DNA of 64,000 bases from UTCFX2 sp002050125. Lineage in GTDB: Bacteria; Chloroflexota; Anaerolineae; Anaerolineales; UBA4823. The notes beneath the pieces were generated by a model, which was not told the origin of the DNA, did no database searches, and saw nothing but the letters and a program-made list of their open reading frames with translations. Positions 8,974 to 16,338 of the stretch are shown piece after piece. The stretch's first letter is position 1. Each line of letters starts with the position of its first letter. The position numbers and the translations under genes were made by a program. The stretch lies in contig JAOSJQ010000001.1 of the NCBI GenBank assembly GCA_027494035.1, positions 2,542,001 to 2,606,000 of the forward strand. The letters run 5' to 3'.

Positions 8974-10344
8974 CTAGGGGATGGGGGTGGTGATCGCAAA
9001 CGGCGATTGGTTCGCGCCGCCCAACTGATTGACCACGTCCTGAATATCCGCCGGCAGCGCGGGCTTGAGCGGGACGACCTCCTGCCAGAAGTCTTTGATG
9101 ACCACCGTCGATTCAGCCCGAACGCCATCCACCCATTCCTGAAATTTGGAGGCTTTGAGCTGTTCGCAAGCGCTGGCGCTGAGCGGGCGGACTTCCTTGC
9201 CCACTAGGCGGATCAAATGCCAGCCAAATTGGGTCTGCACCGGCTGGCTGAGCTCGCCCGGTTCGTTCAGCGCAAACGCGGCTTCGGCAAATTCGGGCAC
9301 CATCTGGTCTTTGCTGAACCAGCCCAGGTCGCCGCCCTGGTCTTTGTTCGATTCGTCGGTCGAAAACTGCGCCGCGAGCTTTGACCAGTCCTCGCCCTGC
9401 TTGATGCGCTCGAGCAGGCTGTAGGCGAGACCTTCTTCGGGAACCAGGATGTGCTGGGCGCGCACCTGCTCTTCAACGCAGTCCACCGGTCCGATCACCT
9501 GCTCCTGCAGCTTTTCCTGGATCAGGCGCGACTCAATGACGTGTCGGACGACGCTTTCAGGGATATCGTCCGCCCCGAGGTTGGCGATCAACGTAGCGTA
9601 GACCGACTGGTAGGCTTCCAGCGTGTAAGGCGTGGCGGTTGGGAGCGGGGTGGCGGTCTGCGTGATCACCGGGTTGGGGATGATGGTCGGCTCGGCGGTG
9701 GCGGTCTGGGTCAGTTGCGCGGTTTCCGTGATCGCCGCGGTGGGGGTGACGGTCGGCGTCGGCGGGATCAGCGCAAGCTGGGTGGCGGAGAGCGTCGAGG
9801 TCGCCAGCGGGGCGGTGGTGGAAGTGGGGGTGGGTGTGCCTCCGGCGTAATAGTCCAGCGCTTCCTGGACCGCAGCTTCGAGTTCCTCCGGGCTGATGCT
9901 GATGCCGCGCTTTTTGGCTTCCTGGCGGATCAGCCGGTCGTCGATCAACTGGCTGAGCGCCTGGTTGCCCGCCCGATAGACGTCCAGTTCCTGCGCGAGC
10001 TCGACGAGCTGCCCGCCAAAGCTCTGCAGGGCGTTTGGGTCGCCGCGGAACATATTCGTGAGCTGGTAGGCGCGGTTGGCTTGCTGGATCAGGTTGTTGC
10101 GGTAATAGCGGGTGAAGGCGCGAAATTCGTTGGTGGAGATGCGCTCGCCATTGACCGTGGCGACCGCGCGCTGCCAGCGCAGGTAGTTTTCGTCGAGGAT
10201 GCCGTAGAGGATGGTCCCAATGACCAGAACCAGCACCGCGATGGACCCGATGACGATCCAGCGCGTCTGTTGCTGTTCGCGGTGCATACGGTCCTGGCGC
10301 TTGCGCGAGACGCCCGCCTGGCTTTTGTCCGGTTTCGGAGGCAT
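8974..10344 (-). CDS. Membrane-anchored SurA/PrsA-like peptidyl-prolyl isomerase
   Basis: A foldase acting on the outer face of the membrane. Order of parts: a basic cytoplasmic N-terminus, one transmembrane helix (about residues 29-50, IVIGSIAVLVLVIGTILYGI), a SurA-N-like helical chaperone region beginning ATVNGERISTNEF, a Thr/Pro-rich stretch of about 75 residues (about 168-245), the rest of the chaperone region, then a PpiC rotamase domain (AQHILVPEEG, GGDLGWFSKDQMVPEFAEAA, FGWHLIRL). The ATG lies one base after the rpsR stop, so it is translated with the ribosomal operon. The low-complexity insert inside the chaperone region is unusual and is probably an exposed linker. Confidence 0.87.
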   Translation of the reverse strand: MPPKPDKSQAGVSRKRQDRMHREQQQTRWIVIGSIAVLVLVIGTILYGILDENYLRWQRAVATVNGERISTNEFRAFTRYYRNNLIQQANRAYQLTNMFRGDPNALQSFGGQLVELAQELDVYRAGNQALSQLIDDRLIRQEAKKRGISISPEELEAAVQEALDYYAGGTPTPTSTTAPLATSTLSATQLALIPPTPTVTPTAAITETAQLTQTATAEPTIIPNPVITQTATPLPTATPYTLEAYQSVYATLIANLGADDIPESVVRHVIESRLIQEKLQEQVIGPVDCVEEQVRAQHILVPEEGLAYSLLERIKQGEDWSKLAAQFSTDESNKDQGGDLGWFSKDQMVPEFAEAAFALNEPGELSQPVQTQFGWHLIRLVGKEVRPLSASACEQLKASKFQEWVDGVRAESTVVIKDFWQEVVPLKPALPADIQDVVNQLGGANQSPFAITTPIP

Positions 10345-10345
10345 A

Positions 10346-10621
10346 TCAGCGCAAGACCTCGCTGCTGAACGGCAGCAATGCTACGTGGCGGGCGCGCTTG
10401 ATGGCGCGCGCCAGGGCGCGCTGGTGTTTGGCGCAAATGCCGGTCTGGCGGCGCGGGCGGATTTTTCCGTCGTCGGTGACATAGCGCCGCAGCACTTCGA
10501 CGAGCTTGTAATCGATGACCGCGCTCTTATCCGTACAAAAGGCGCACTCGTGCGGTCGGGCGAAAAAACGCCGTCCGCCGAATTGACCCTCTTCTCGATT
10601 TCTGATTGGTTGACTGCTCAC
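10346..10621 (-). CDS. rpsR: 30S ribosomal protein S18
   Basis: S18 pairs with S6 on the platform of the small subunit. The 91-residue product has the S18 core: KSAVIDYKLVEVLRRYVTD, then RRQTGICAKHQRALARAIKRAR. GTG at 10621 is preferred because GAGGAG (10635-10630) lies eight bases upstream; an upstream in-frame GTG at 10630 overlaps that ribosome site. CAFC near the N-terminus and the single later Cys are seen in some S18 forms. Third gene of rpsF-ssb-rpsR. Confidence 0.95.
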   Translation of the reverse strand: MSSQPIRNREEGQFGGRRFFARPHECAFCTDKSAVIDYKLVEVLRRYVTDDGKIRPRRQTGICAKHQRALARAIKRARHVALLPFSSEVLR

Positions 10622-10634
10622 TTGTAACACTCCT

Positions 10635-10656
10635 CGCCGGTCTGCCGCGACCGGCG
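10635..10656 (-). promoter_or_regulatory. Hairpin abutting the rpsR ribosome-binding site
   Basis: CGCCGGT and ACCGGCG form a 7-bp stem with an 8-base loop between ssb and rpsR. On the minus strand its 3' arm ends at the GAGGAG site of rpsR, so folding could limit rpsR translation. No direct evidence of control. Confidence 0.35.
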
Positions 10657-10678
10657 TTAAATAGACTGTGAAAAAAGG

Positions 10679-11071
10679 TTATTCAAAAACGTCTTCCTCG
10701 CCGTCCTCGAAGTCGGGGCTGGCTTGGCTAAGATCCCGCCGGTCATCGAGCATGATCATCTCGGAGGCGACGATCTCGGTTGCGCTGTGTTTGCGCCCTT
10801 CCTGGTCTTCCCAATGGCGGGTTTGCAGCCGCCCTTCGATGTAAACCTGGCGGTCTTTGACCAGATATTGTTTACAGATCTCGGCGAGGTTGCTCCAGGC
10901 GACGACGTTGAACCATTCCGTCTCGCTGCGGCGTTCGCCGTCCGAGGTGTTCCAGGTGCGGGTGGCGCCGACGCTGAAGGTCGTCACCGGGCGACCGGAG
11001 GGGGTGTACCGCATCTCGGGGTCGCGCCCCACCCGCCCGATGAGCAGGACTTTATTCAAACCGCGAGCCAT
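10679..11071 (-). CDS. ssb: Single-stranded DNA-binding protein
   Basis: SSB coats single-stranded DNA in replication, repair and recombination. The 130-residue product has an intact OB fold (LNKVLLIGRVGRDPEMRYTP, FSVGATRTW, TEWFNVVAW, YIEGRLQTRHWEDQEG) and a short acidic tail DFEDGEEDVFE. The tail ends in acidic residues plus Phe-Glu rather than the classical DDDIPF. It lies between rpsF and rpsR, the standard bacterial order. Confidence 0.96.
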   Translation of the reverse strand: MARGLNKVLLIGRVGRDPEMRYTPSGRPVTTFSVGATRTWNTSDGERRSETEWFNVVAWSNLAEICKQYLVKDRQVYIEGRLQTRHWEDQEGRKHSATEIVASEMIMLDDRRDLSQASPDFEDGEEDVFE

Positions 11072-11108
11072 GTTTTACTCCTCTAAAACCAGCAAACCAT
11101 AAATTAGC

Positions 11109-11393
11109 TCATTCTTTGGCGACAATGATATAGCGCATGACGGGCTCAAGATAGCCCAGGTTGCGCTCGAGCTTTGCTCCAAGCGTGGGAGCCATTTTGG
11201 TGTGAAGCAGGACGTATTGACCCTGGTTTTGCTTGCGGATCGGGTAAGCCAGCGTGCGCTTGCCCCAGACGTCGGTCTTGACGACCTCGCCGGCGTCCTC
11301 GGTGATCCAGCCCGAAATGCGGGTGATGAGATCGCTCAGCGCGGTCTCATCCAGATCCGGATGGATGACCATCATCAATTCGTATTCGCGCAT
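11109..11393 (-). CDS. rpsF: 30S ribosomal protein S6
   Basis: S6 binds 16S rRNA with S18. The 94-residue product starts MREYELMMVIHPDLDE and contains the beta-strand KRTLAYPIRKQNQGQYVLLH typical of S6. ATG at 11393 follows AAAGGAGG with ideal spacing. First gene of the rpsF-ssb-rpsR-foldase operon; a promoter lies at 11518-11545. Confidence 0.96.
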   Translation of the reverse strand: MREYELMMVIHPDLDETALSDLITRISGWITEDAGEVVKTDVWGKRTLAYPIRKQNQGQYVLLHTKMAPTLGAKLERNLGYLEPVMRYIIVAKE

Positions 11394-11407
11394 TGGGAAC
11401 CTCCTTT

Positions 11408-11465
11408 CCACGGGGTTGCCCCAGGTCGGCTCCGTAGGAGCGCCTGAAGCGGAAAGCGCCAGTGA
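11408..11465 (-). promoter_or_regulatory. Structured rpsF leader
   Basis: The minus-strand leader before rpsF can fold into a small stem, CCTGGGG-CAA-CCCCGTGG, preceded by GAGCCGA containing a CCG. Many bacteria have an S6:S18-binding leader with a bulged CCG in a hairpin, so this could be one, but I cannot confirm the fold. Confidence 0.22.
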
Positions 11466-11517
11466 TTGCAGGGTCGATCCATGCAGAGTTTGTGAGATTT
11501 GGCTCGACCGGCAGGAA

Positions 11518-11545
11518 AGTTTAGCACAAAACGCTGGATTTGCAA
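11518..11545 (-). promoter_or_regulatory. Promoter for rpsF operon
   Basis: Minus strand: TTGCAA (11545-11540), 16 bp, TAAACT (11523-11518). The -35 is shared with the divergent promoter on the other strand because TTTGCAAA is a palindrome. Confidence 0.45.
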
Positions 11546-11568
11546 AGGGTCATCTTTCAGAATATAAT
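11540..11568 (+). promoter_or_regulatory. Promoter for the flavin reductase gene
   Basis: TTGCAA (11540-11545), 17 bp, TATAAT (11563-11568): a near-consensus sigma-70-type promoter. Predicted transcription start is close to the ribosome site GAGGT at 11576, so the leader is very short. Confidence 0.6.
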
Positions 11569-11585
11569 AGCGCGCGAGGTGCATA

Positions 11586-12089
11586 TTGAAGGATAACCAA
11601 CCAGCCGTGGAGCCGCAGGTTTTGCGCGCGACTATGCGGCAGTGGACGACGGGCGTCGCCGTGCTGAGCTCGTGCCACGCAGACCAGCAGCACGGAATGA
11701 CGGTCAGCTCGTTCACGTCAGTTTCGCTCGACCCGCCTGAGGTGCTGGTTTCGCTCAGCCGCCTCTCGCGTGCGCACGCGCTGGTGGCGCGGTCGGGGGT
11801 GTTCGGGGTCACCATCCTGGCGGAGGAGCAGCGCGAAATCGCGGAGCGGTTCGCCGGGCGCACGCCCGACGAGGCGGACCGCTTTGTAGGGCTGGAGACG
11901 TTCCCCCTGGTGACCGGTTCGCCGTTTATTTGCGGCGGGCTGGCTTTTTTGGATTGCGAGGTGAGCCGCACGATCGCGACCGGCGGGAATACGCTGTTTT
12001 TCGGGCGGGTAATCGCCGCCCAAGCCGGGCAGGACGGCAAACCGCTGGTGTATCACCAGCAGGGGTATCAGCAGTTGAACGGACTTTGA
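11586..12089 (+). CDS. Flavin reductase-like, FMN-binding split-barrel protein
   Basis: NAD(P)H:flavin reductases of this family supply reduced flavin to monooxygenases or act as small flavoenzymes. The 167-residue product shows the fold's markers: LRATMRQWTTGVAVLSS, GMTVSSFTSVSLDPPEVLVSL and a late GNTLFFGRVI. TTG at 11586 follows GAGGT by five bases. It is followed within 17 bp by the AMMECR1 gene, so the two are probably cotranscribed. No partner oxygenase is nearby; the substrate is unknown. Confidence 0.85.
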   Translation: MKDNQPAVEPQVLRATMRQWTTGVAVLSSCHADQQHGMTVSSFTSVSLDPPEVLVSLSRLSRAHALVARSGVFGVTILAEEQREIAERFAGRTPDEADRFVGLETFPLVTGSPFICGGLAFLDCEVSRTIATGGNTLFFGRVIAAQAGQDGKPLVYHQQGYQQLNGL

Positions 12090-12106
12090 TCCAGGCGGGG
12101 TGAGCG

Positions 12107-12676
12107 ATGGACGACAAACTGACGCCGGATGAACGGCGCTTTCTGCTCGAGCTGGCGCGCGCCGCGATCGAAGCGCACCTTAGCGGGAAACCCGCGCCAG
12201 AGCTCAAGCGCGCCGAATTGGCGGAGAACCTGTTGCAGCCCGGGGCGACGTTTGTCACCATCACGCTGGGGGGCGAACTGCGCGGTTGTGTGGGTACGCT
12301 GGAGGCTTACCAGCCGCTGGCGGAGGACGTGATCGAACACGCGGTTGCGGCGGCTGCCGCCGATTTCCGCTTCCCACCGCTGCGCCTCGAGGAACTGGGG
12401 CGCGTGAAGATCGAGATTTCGCGGCTGACCCCCCCGGCAGACCTGGAATACGCAACGCCGCAGGATTTGCTGCGCCGCCTGCGCCCGCAGGTGGATGGGG
12501 TGACGATTTTTGACGGCAACCGCCGGGCGACCTTTTTGCCGCAAGTGTGGGAGAAGCTGCCCGACCCGGCGGAATTCCTCGACCATCTATGCTACAAGAT
12601 GGGCGCCGCTCCGGGTCTGTGGCGGGCGCGCAAACTGCGCGTGCAGACCTACCAGGTCGAAGAATTTCACGAATAA
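12107..12676 (+). CDS. AMMECR1-domain protein (AmmeMemoRadiSam system A family)
   Basis: The 189-residue product carries the AMMECR1 hallmark LRGCVGT followed by AAAADFRFPPL and a C-terminal domain with TFLPQVWEKLPDPAEFLDHLCYKMG. In many bacteria this domain occurs with MEMO and radical-SAM partners; neither is present here. Molecular function is not established for the family. It follows the flavin reductase gene closely. Confidence 0.9.
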   Translation: MDDKLTPDERRFLLELARAAIEAHLSGKPAPELKRAELAENLLQPGATFVTITLGGELRGCVGTLEAYQPLAEDVIEHAVAAAAADFRFPPLRLEELGRVKIEISRLTPPADLEYATPQDLLRRLRPQVDGVTIFDGNRRATFLPQVWEKLPDPAEFLDHLCYKMGAAPGLWRARKLRVQTYQVEEFHE

Positions 12677-12680
12677 GCGC

Positions 12681-12947
12681 TCAGATCTGGGTGAAGTTTT
12701 CGACGTTGAGCACGAAGAGCGTAGCGCGCTTGAGCATCGGGTCGTTGACCGGCGTGGTGCTGGCGCGGATGGTCTCGATCGCCTGATCCACCTGCTCGTC
12801 GTTCACGCCGATCATCAGCGTGCTGGAGCCTTTGCGCAAAAATCCGCCGGTGGAGGCGATCCGGGTCACCCGAAAACCGCCGTTGATCAGGGCTTGTGAA
12901 ACCGGATCGTTGTCGTCGTCGCTGATAATGGTGATAATCAGTTTCAT
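12681..12947 (-). CDS. DarA/PstA-like PII-fold protein, short paralogue
   Basis: Cyclic-di-AMP receptor family (formerly DUF970), trimeric PII-like proteins. The 88-residue product starts MKLIITIISDDD at ATG 12947, which overlaps the stop of the upstream paralogue by one base. The ligand loop region GGFLRKGSSTLMIGV matches the conserved GGFLxxGxxTxxIG segment. The large B-loop of DarA appears short. Its role is inferred from the family; ligand binding is untested. Confidence 0.8.
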   Translation of the reverse strand: MKLIITIISDDDNDPVSQALINGGFRVTRIASTGGFLRKGSSTLMIGVNDEQVDQAIETIRASTTPVNDPMLKRATLFVLNVENFTQI

Positions 12948-13291
12948 CAGAAGACCTCGTAACGTTCTACTGCCAGCGTGAAAACCGTCGCCCCGCCCAC
13001 CGGGACGGGCGTGGAGAGCGGCAGGTGAAACGGCGCGCCTTCGAGCGACGTGGTGACGTACTCCACCCGGCGCCGGCAGGTCTTGCGCAGGATGTTCACC
13101 ACCTCGGCTTCCTGACCCTCGGCGATGCCGATGAGCAGCATCACGTTCCACCCGCCCAAAAACCCGCCCGAACTGGCGAGGTTGGTGACCGACAAGCCGA
13201 TCTCGTTGAGGGCGCTGGTCGCGGCTTCGACGTCTTGCACCTGGAGTACGACCGAGATCAAGCGGTTGATGTTTGCTGGGTCCAATTTCAC
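12947..13291 (-). CDS. DarA/PstA-like PII-fold protein, long paralogue
   Basis: The 114-residue product starts at ATG 13291 after an AAAGGAGGT ribosome site. It shares the core of its neighbour (LSVTNLASSGGFLGGWNVMLLIG) but has GGW in place of the RKGSS segment, so ligand specificity may differ. A basic stretch KTCRRRVEYVTT and a longer C-terminal half are extra. One-base overlap with the next gene implies coupled translation and perhaps a mixed trimer. Confidence 0.75.
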   Translation of the reverse strand: MKLDPANINRLISVVLQVQDVEAATSALNEIGLSVTNLASSGGFLGGWNVMLLIGIAEGQEAEVVNILRKTCRRRVEYVTTSLEGAPFHLPLSTPVPVGGATVFTLAVERYEVF

Positions 13292-13307
13292 CTCCTTTGG
13301 TCCGCCG

Positions 13308-15691
13308 TCACTGAACTTCGAGCGACACGATGCGGGGTTCGGGGTCCGTCACCGTCACGGTCTGGCTGTCGGGAAAGATCACGATGGTCTTGTCCTTCTG
13401 GCGCAGGATCGTGATGCCTCGATATTTTACCGTAACTAGCCAGGGAAAGGGGTTAAATCCGGTTAAACCGACCTTTTGGACGAGATCAGGCGCACGCCCA
13501 GCGTCTCCAGGAAAAGCCCCAACGGCGCCAACCCGCTCAGCGAATTGAACTCGCCCGCCGGCTGCCCGGTTTCGGCGTTGAAGCTGCGCCGAAACGTGCG
13601 CTCTTTCTTGAGCGTGTTGACGATGGCAGCCATGAGGCGGGCAAGCAGCTCCGCCGCCTGAGCGCGATACCCGTAGCGCAGCAGCCCATCCGCGATCATC
13701 ACGTTCCAGGGCAGGTTGACGCTCCAACAAGCCTGCTGGTCGAAATTCTCCCCCGCTTGCAGACAGAGCGGCAAGCCAAATTCGCGCCAGTACATGGCGG
13801 GGAAACCCAGGGTTTCGGCGAGGATTTTTTCGGCGCGCTCGGGGTCGGGGATGCCCGCCCACAAGGGGGCGAGTTGGATCAGGGTCTGGGTGCGGAAATC
13901 CAGGCTGCTGATCTGGAAGCTGTCTTCGGCTTCGAGCCCGCTGACTTCGACGCGCTCCAGCCGGGAATAGACGTACCTGCCGGTGAGCTGACCCAGCCCG
14001 GGCATCCAGCGGAACTGGTCGTCCTCGATGCGCTCGACGCGGTTGTTGCCCGCCGCGCCCTTGCCGTGGATGAAAAAGATCGGGCGGCGGCGGACGGTCT
14101 CGTCGGTGTGGATCTCGATCAGCAGCCGGGCGGGCGGGTCGCAGGCAGTCCGGATGTAAAGATGCCCGAACCTTTGGCGGCAAAGAGCTGCCGTCCCGCA
14201 GGGCTCAGGTGGGTATCGCGGTCCCAGTCGTAGTAGCTGGCGGAGCTTTCATCCCACGCCGCCTCGACCGCCGCCCCGAGCTTGAGCGCGTGTTGTTCGA
14301 GCGTCTCCACTTCGGCGGGTCGGTCGAGGATTTTTGCCATCTCCGCCAGGCGGCGGCACTCGTGAAAGAGCATCGCGCCCAGCGCCGGTCCCTCGGTGAC
14401 GTGGATATCCACCCCCGCGGAGTCGCTTTGCCAGCGCGAATAGACCGGGTGGTAGTCCAGCCCCGTCTGGATGGGGTGATCCAGTTCGGGGACGCCGTCG
14501 TGGTCGCGGTCGTGTTCGGGGGTGAACCAGCTTTGCACAAAGCGCAGCAGCGGGTCGAACGCCGCTGCGAGAAACCCGCGGTCTTCGGTCTGCTGGTAAA
14601 TCCGCCAGGCAAGCCCGGCGAGCAGGGGCGGGGCGAGCAGCCCGCTGCGCTGACCCGCCAGCCCGGGTTTGGCGTCGATTTCGCCGTTCTCCGCCTGAAC
14701 TGCGAGGAAATTCAGCAGCAGCCCCTTGACCTGCTCGGGCGCCGCCGGCAGCAGGATGCGCGCCAGGTAATCCGCCTCGAGGGCGGTCTGCCCGTTCCAT
14801 AGGTGGTTGTAGTCCGCGCCGTCGCCGCGCAGCGAGAAACCCTGGTCGGGTTGGCGCGTGGAGACCAGCGAAACCTGGGGCAGGGCTGGGGCGGGTCCTA
14901 CCAGCAGGCTGGCAGCCTGCTTCTGCGCCAGCATGAACGCCGCGTCCCAGGCGGGTTCGCCGCTGAAAATTTCGACATGCCCGGCGTTGAGCATCTCGAT
15001 CCGCGATTTCAGCGCCTCCCAGTTTTGGGCGACCAGGTCGCGCGCCATCGCAAACGAGGCGTCGCGCTCCGCCAGCGCGGCTTGCGCCCAGAAGAAGGCG
15101 CGCTCCTCGCCGGGGTTGAGCTGCATCGCGAGCGCCAGCGAGGCGTAGGGTCCCCGTCCCGGCTTTTGCGCCGCCGGTGACAAACAGCACCGGCGCCAGC
15201 CCGCTGGTGAGCCCGGTCAGCAGCGTGGCGGCGGACATCTCGAACGGCGCCATGCGCTGCCCATCCACCGGCGCAAGCTGACCGATCACCTCCGGCGTGA
15301 TTTTGCGTTCGAAGCGCGCGTTGTTGGCGATCTGCACCCGCCCGGCGATGGCGTGCGAGTGCGGAACCCAGACCTCGGAAACCACGTCAATCCCTTCGAA
15401 GGGCGAAAACGCCAGGCTGACGAAGTTGGGAAAGACCTGGCGCGCTTCGGGCGGGTGGGCGAATTCGTCCGGATCCTGGCGATGCTCGTCGTTTTCGCCA
15501 AAGCGGAGCGAAATCCGGGCGGACTTGGCGCGCAGCCCGTAGGTGGTGTTGAGGCTCAGCGCCGGCGGGACGCCCCCGCCCAGTTGAAGCTCCCAGATCT
15601 GGTCGTCGACGTAGTCGGTTGGAACCAACCTTGCATCGCAAGCAAGCGTGAGGCACAGCGGGTCGCCGGACTTGAGGTTCCATTCGCGCAT
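13308..15691 (-). CDS. MGH1/GH63-like (alpha/alpha)6 glycoside hydrolase (three suspected frameshifts)
   Basis: A protein of about 790 residues read in three frames. Start MREWNLKSGDPLCL; an N-terminal beta domain; catalytic (alpha/alpha)6 barrel from about 14900 with DYNHLWNGQTALEADY, then DRDHDGVPELDHPIQTG and YYDWDRDTHLSPAG; C-terminal parts include IPDPERAEKILAE and the end ITILRQKDKTIVIF. Breaks lie near 15185, 14140 and 13485. At 15185 removing one G from a GGGG run restores AGTGPYASLAL. The fold suggests alpha-glucosidase or debranching activity on oligosaccharides; substrate cannot be read from sequence. The two DarA-like genes follow on the same strand. Confidence 0.68.
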
Positions 15692-15746
15692 AACGATATT
15701 TTATGTCATGATCGGTGATCGGTCAAAGGCAAAGCGCGGACATTTA

Positions 15747-15755
15747 TGCTAGAAT
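15747..15755 (+). promoter_or_regulatory. Extended -10 promoter of the MaoC gene
   Basis: TGCTAGAAT fits the extended -10 form TGnTAnAAT; no good -35 lies 17 bp upstream. A short tandem repeat TGATCGG precedes it at about 15709-15722. Confidence 0.35.
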
Positions 15756-15806
15756 AGGCTGAACATTTATTCGGTTATCACGCAGAACAACCCATCGAGG
15801 AGAAAA

Positions 15807-16277
15807 ATGAGCCCATTCCCTTCCTATCCACGCGGTTTGTATTTCGAAGAATTTGCAGCCGGGCAGCGCATTGTGACGGCGGGTCGGACGATCACCGAAA
15901 CGGACGTGGTGCAATTTGCGGGTCTCTCCGGCGATTTCAACCAGATCCACGTCGACCAGGCGTACAGCGCCCAAACGCCGGTCGGGCGGCGCGTCGCCCA
16001 CGGGCTGCTGATCGCCGCGGTTGCCTCCGGGCTGGCGGTGCAGACCGGCGTGATGGAAGGGACGGTGTTGTTCTTCCGCGAGATCGTCGAATGGAAATTC
16101 GTCAAGCCGGTTTTTCTGGGCGACACCATCCACGTCGAACTGGAGGTCAAAGAGACCAAGGCGATGCGGCGGATCGGCGGCGGGCTGGTGACGATCGAAC
16201 TCGAAGTGCAGAACCAGGACGACGAGACGGTGAACAAAGGAATTTGGGCGGTGCTGATCGCCTCACGCCCCGAATAA
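15807..16277 (+). CDS. MaoC-like dehydratase ((R)-specific enoyl-CoA hydratase type)
   Basis: A single hot-dog-fold hydratase of 156 residues. The catalytic Asp and His are in FAGLSGDFNQIHVD, the hydratase 2 motif, followed by RRVAHGLLIAAVASGLA. It would hydrate 2-enoyl-CoA to (R)-3-hydroxyacyl-CoA or act on a related thioester. ATG follows AGGAGAAAA. The penicillin-binding protein gene follows closely; the two are functionally unrelated. Confidence 0.88.
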   Translation: MSPFPSYPRGLYFEEFAAGQRIVTAGRTITETDVVQFAGLSGDFNQIHVDQAYSAQTPVGRRVAHGLLIAAVASGLAVQTGVMEGTVLFFREIVEWKFVKPVFLGDTIHVELEVKETKAMRRIGGGLVTIELEVQNQDDETVNKGIWAVLIASRPE

Positions 16278-16338
16278 CGAGGACGACGGAGGCGGTCCGC
16301 CAGCCGGTTTGATCGCCGATGGAAGCGGTCGGAAGCCG

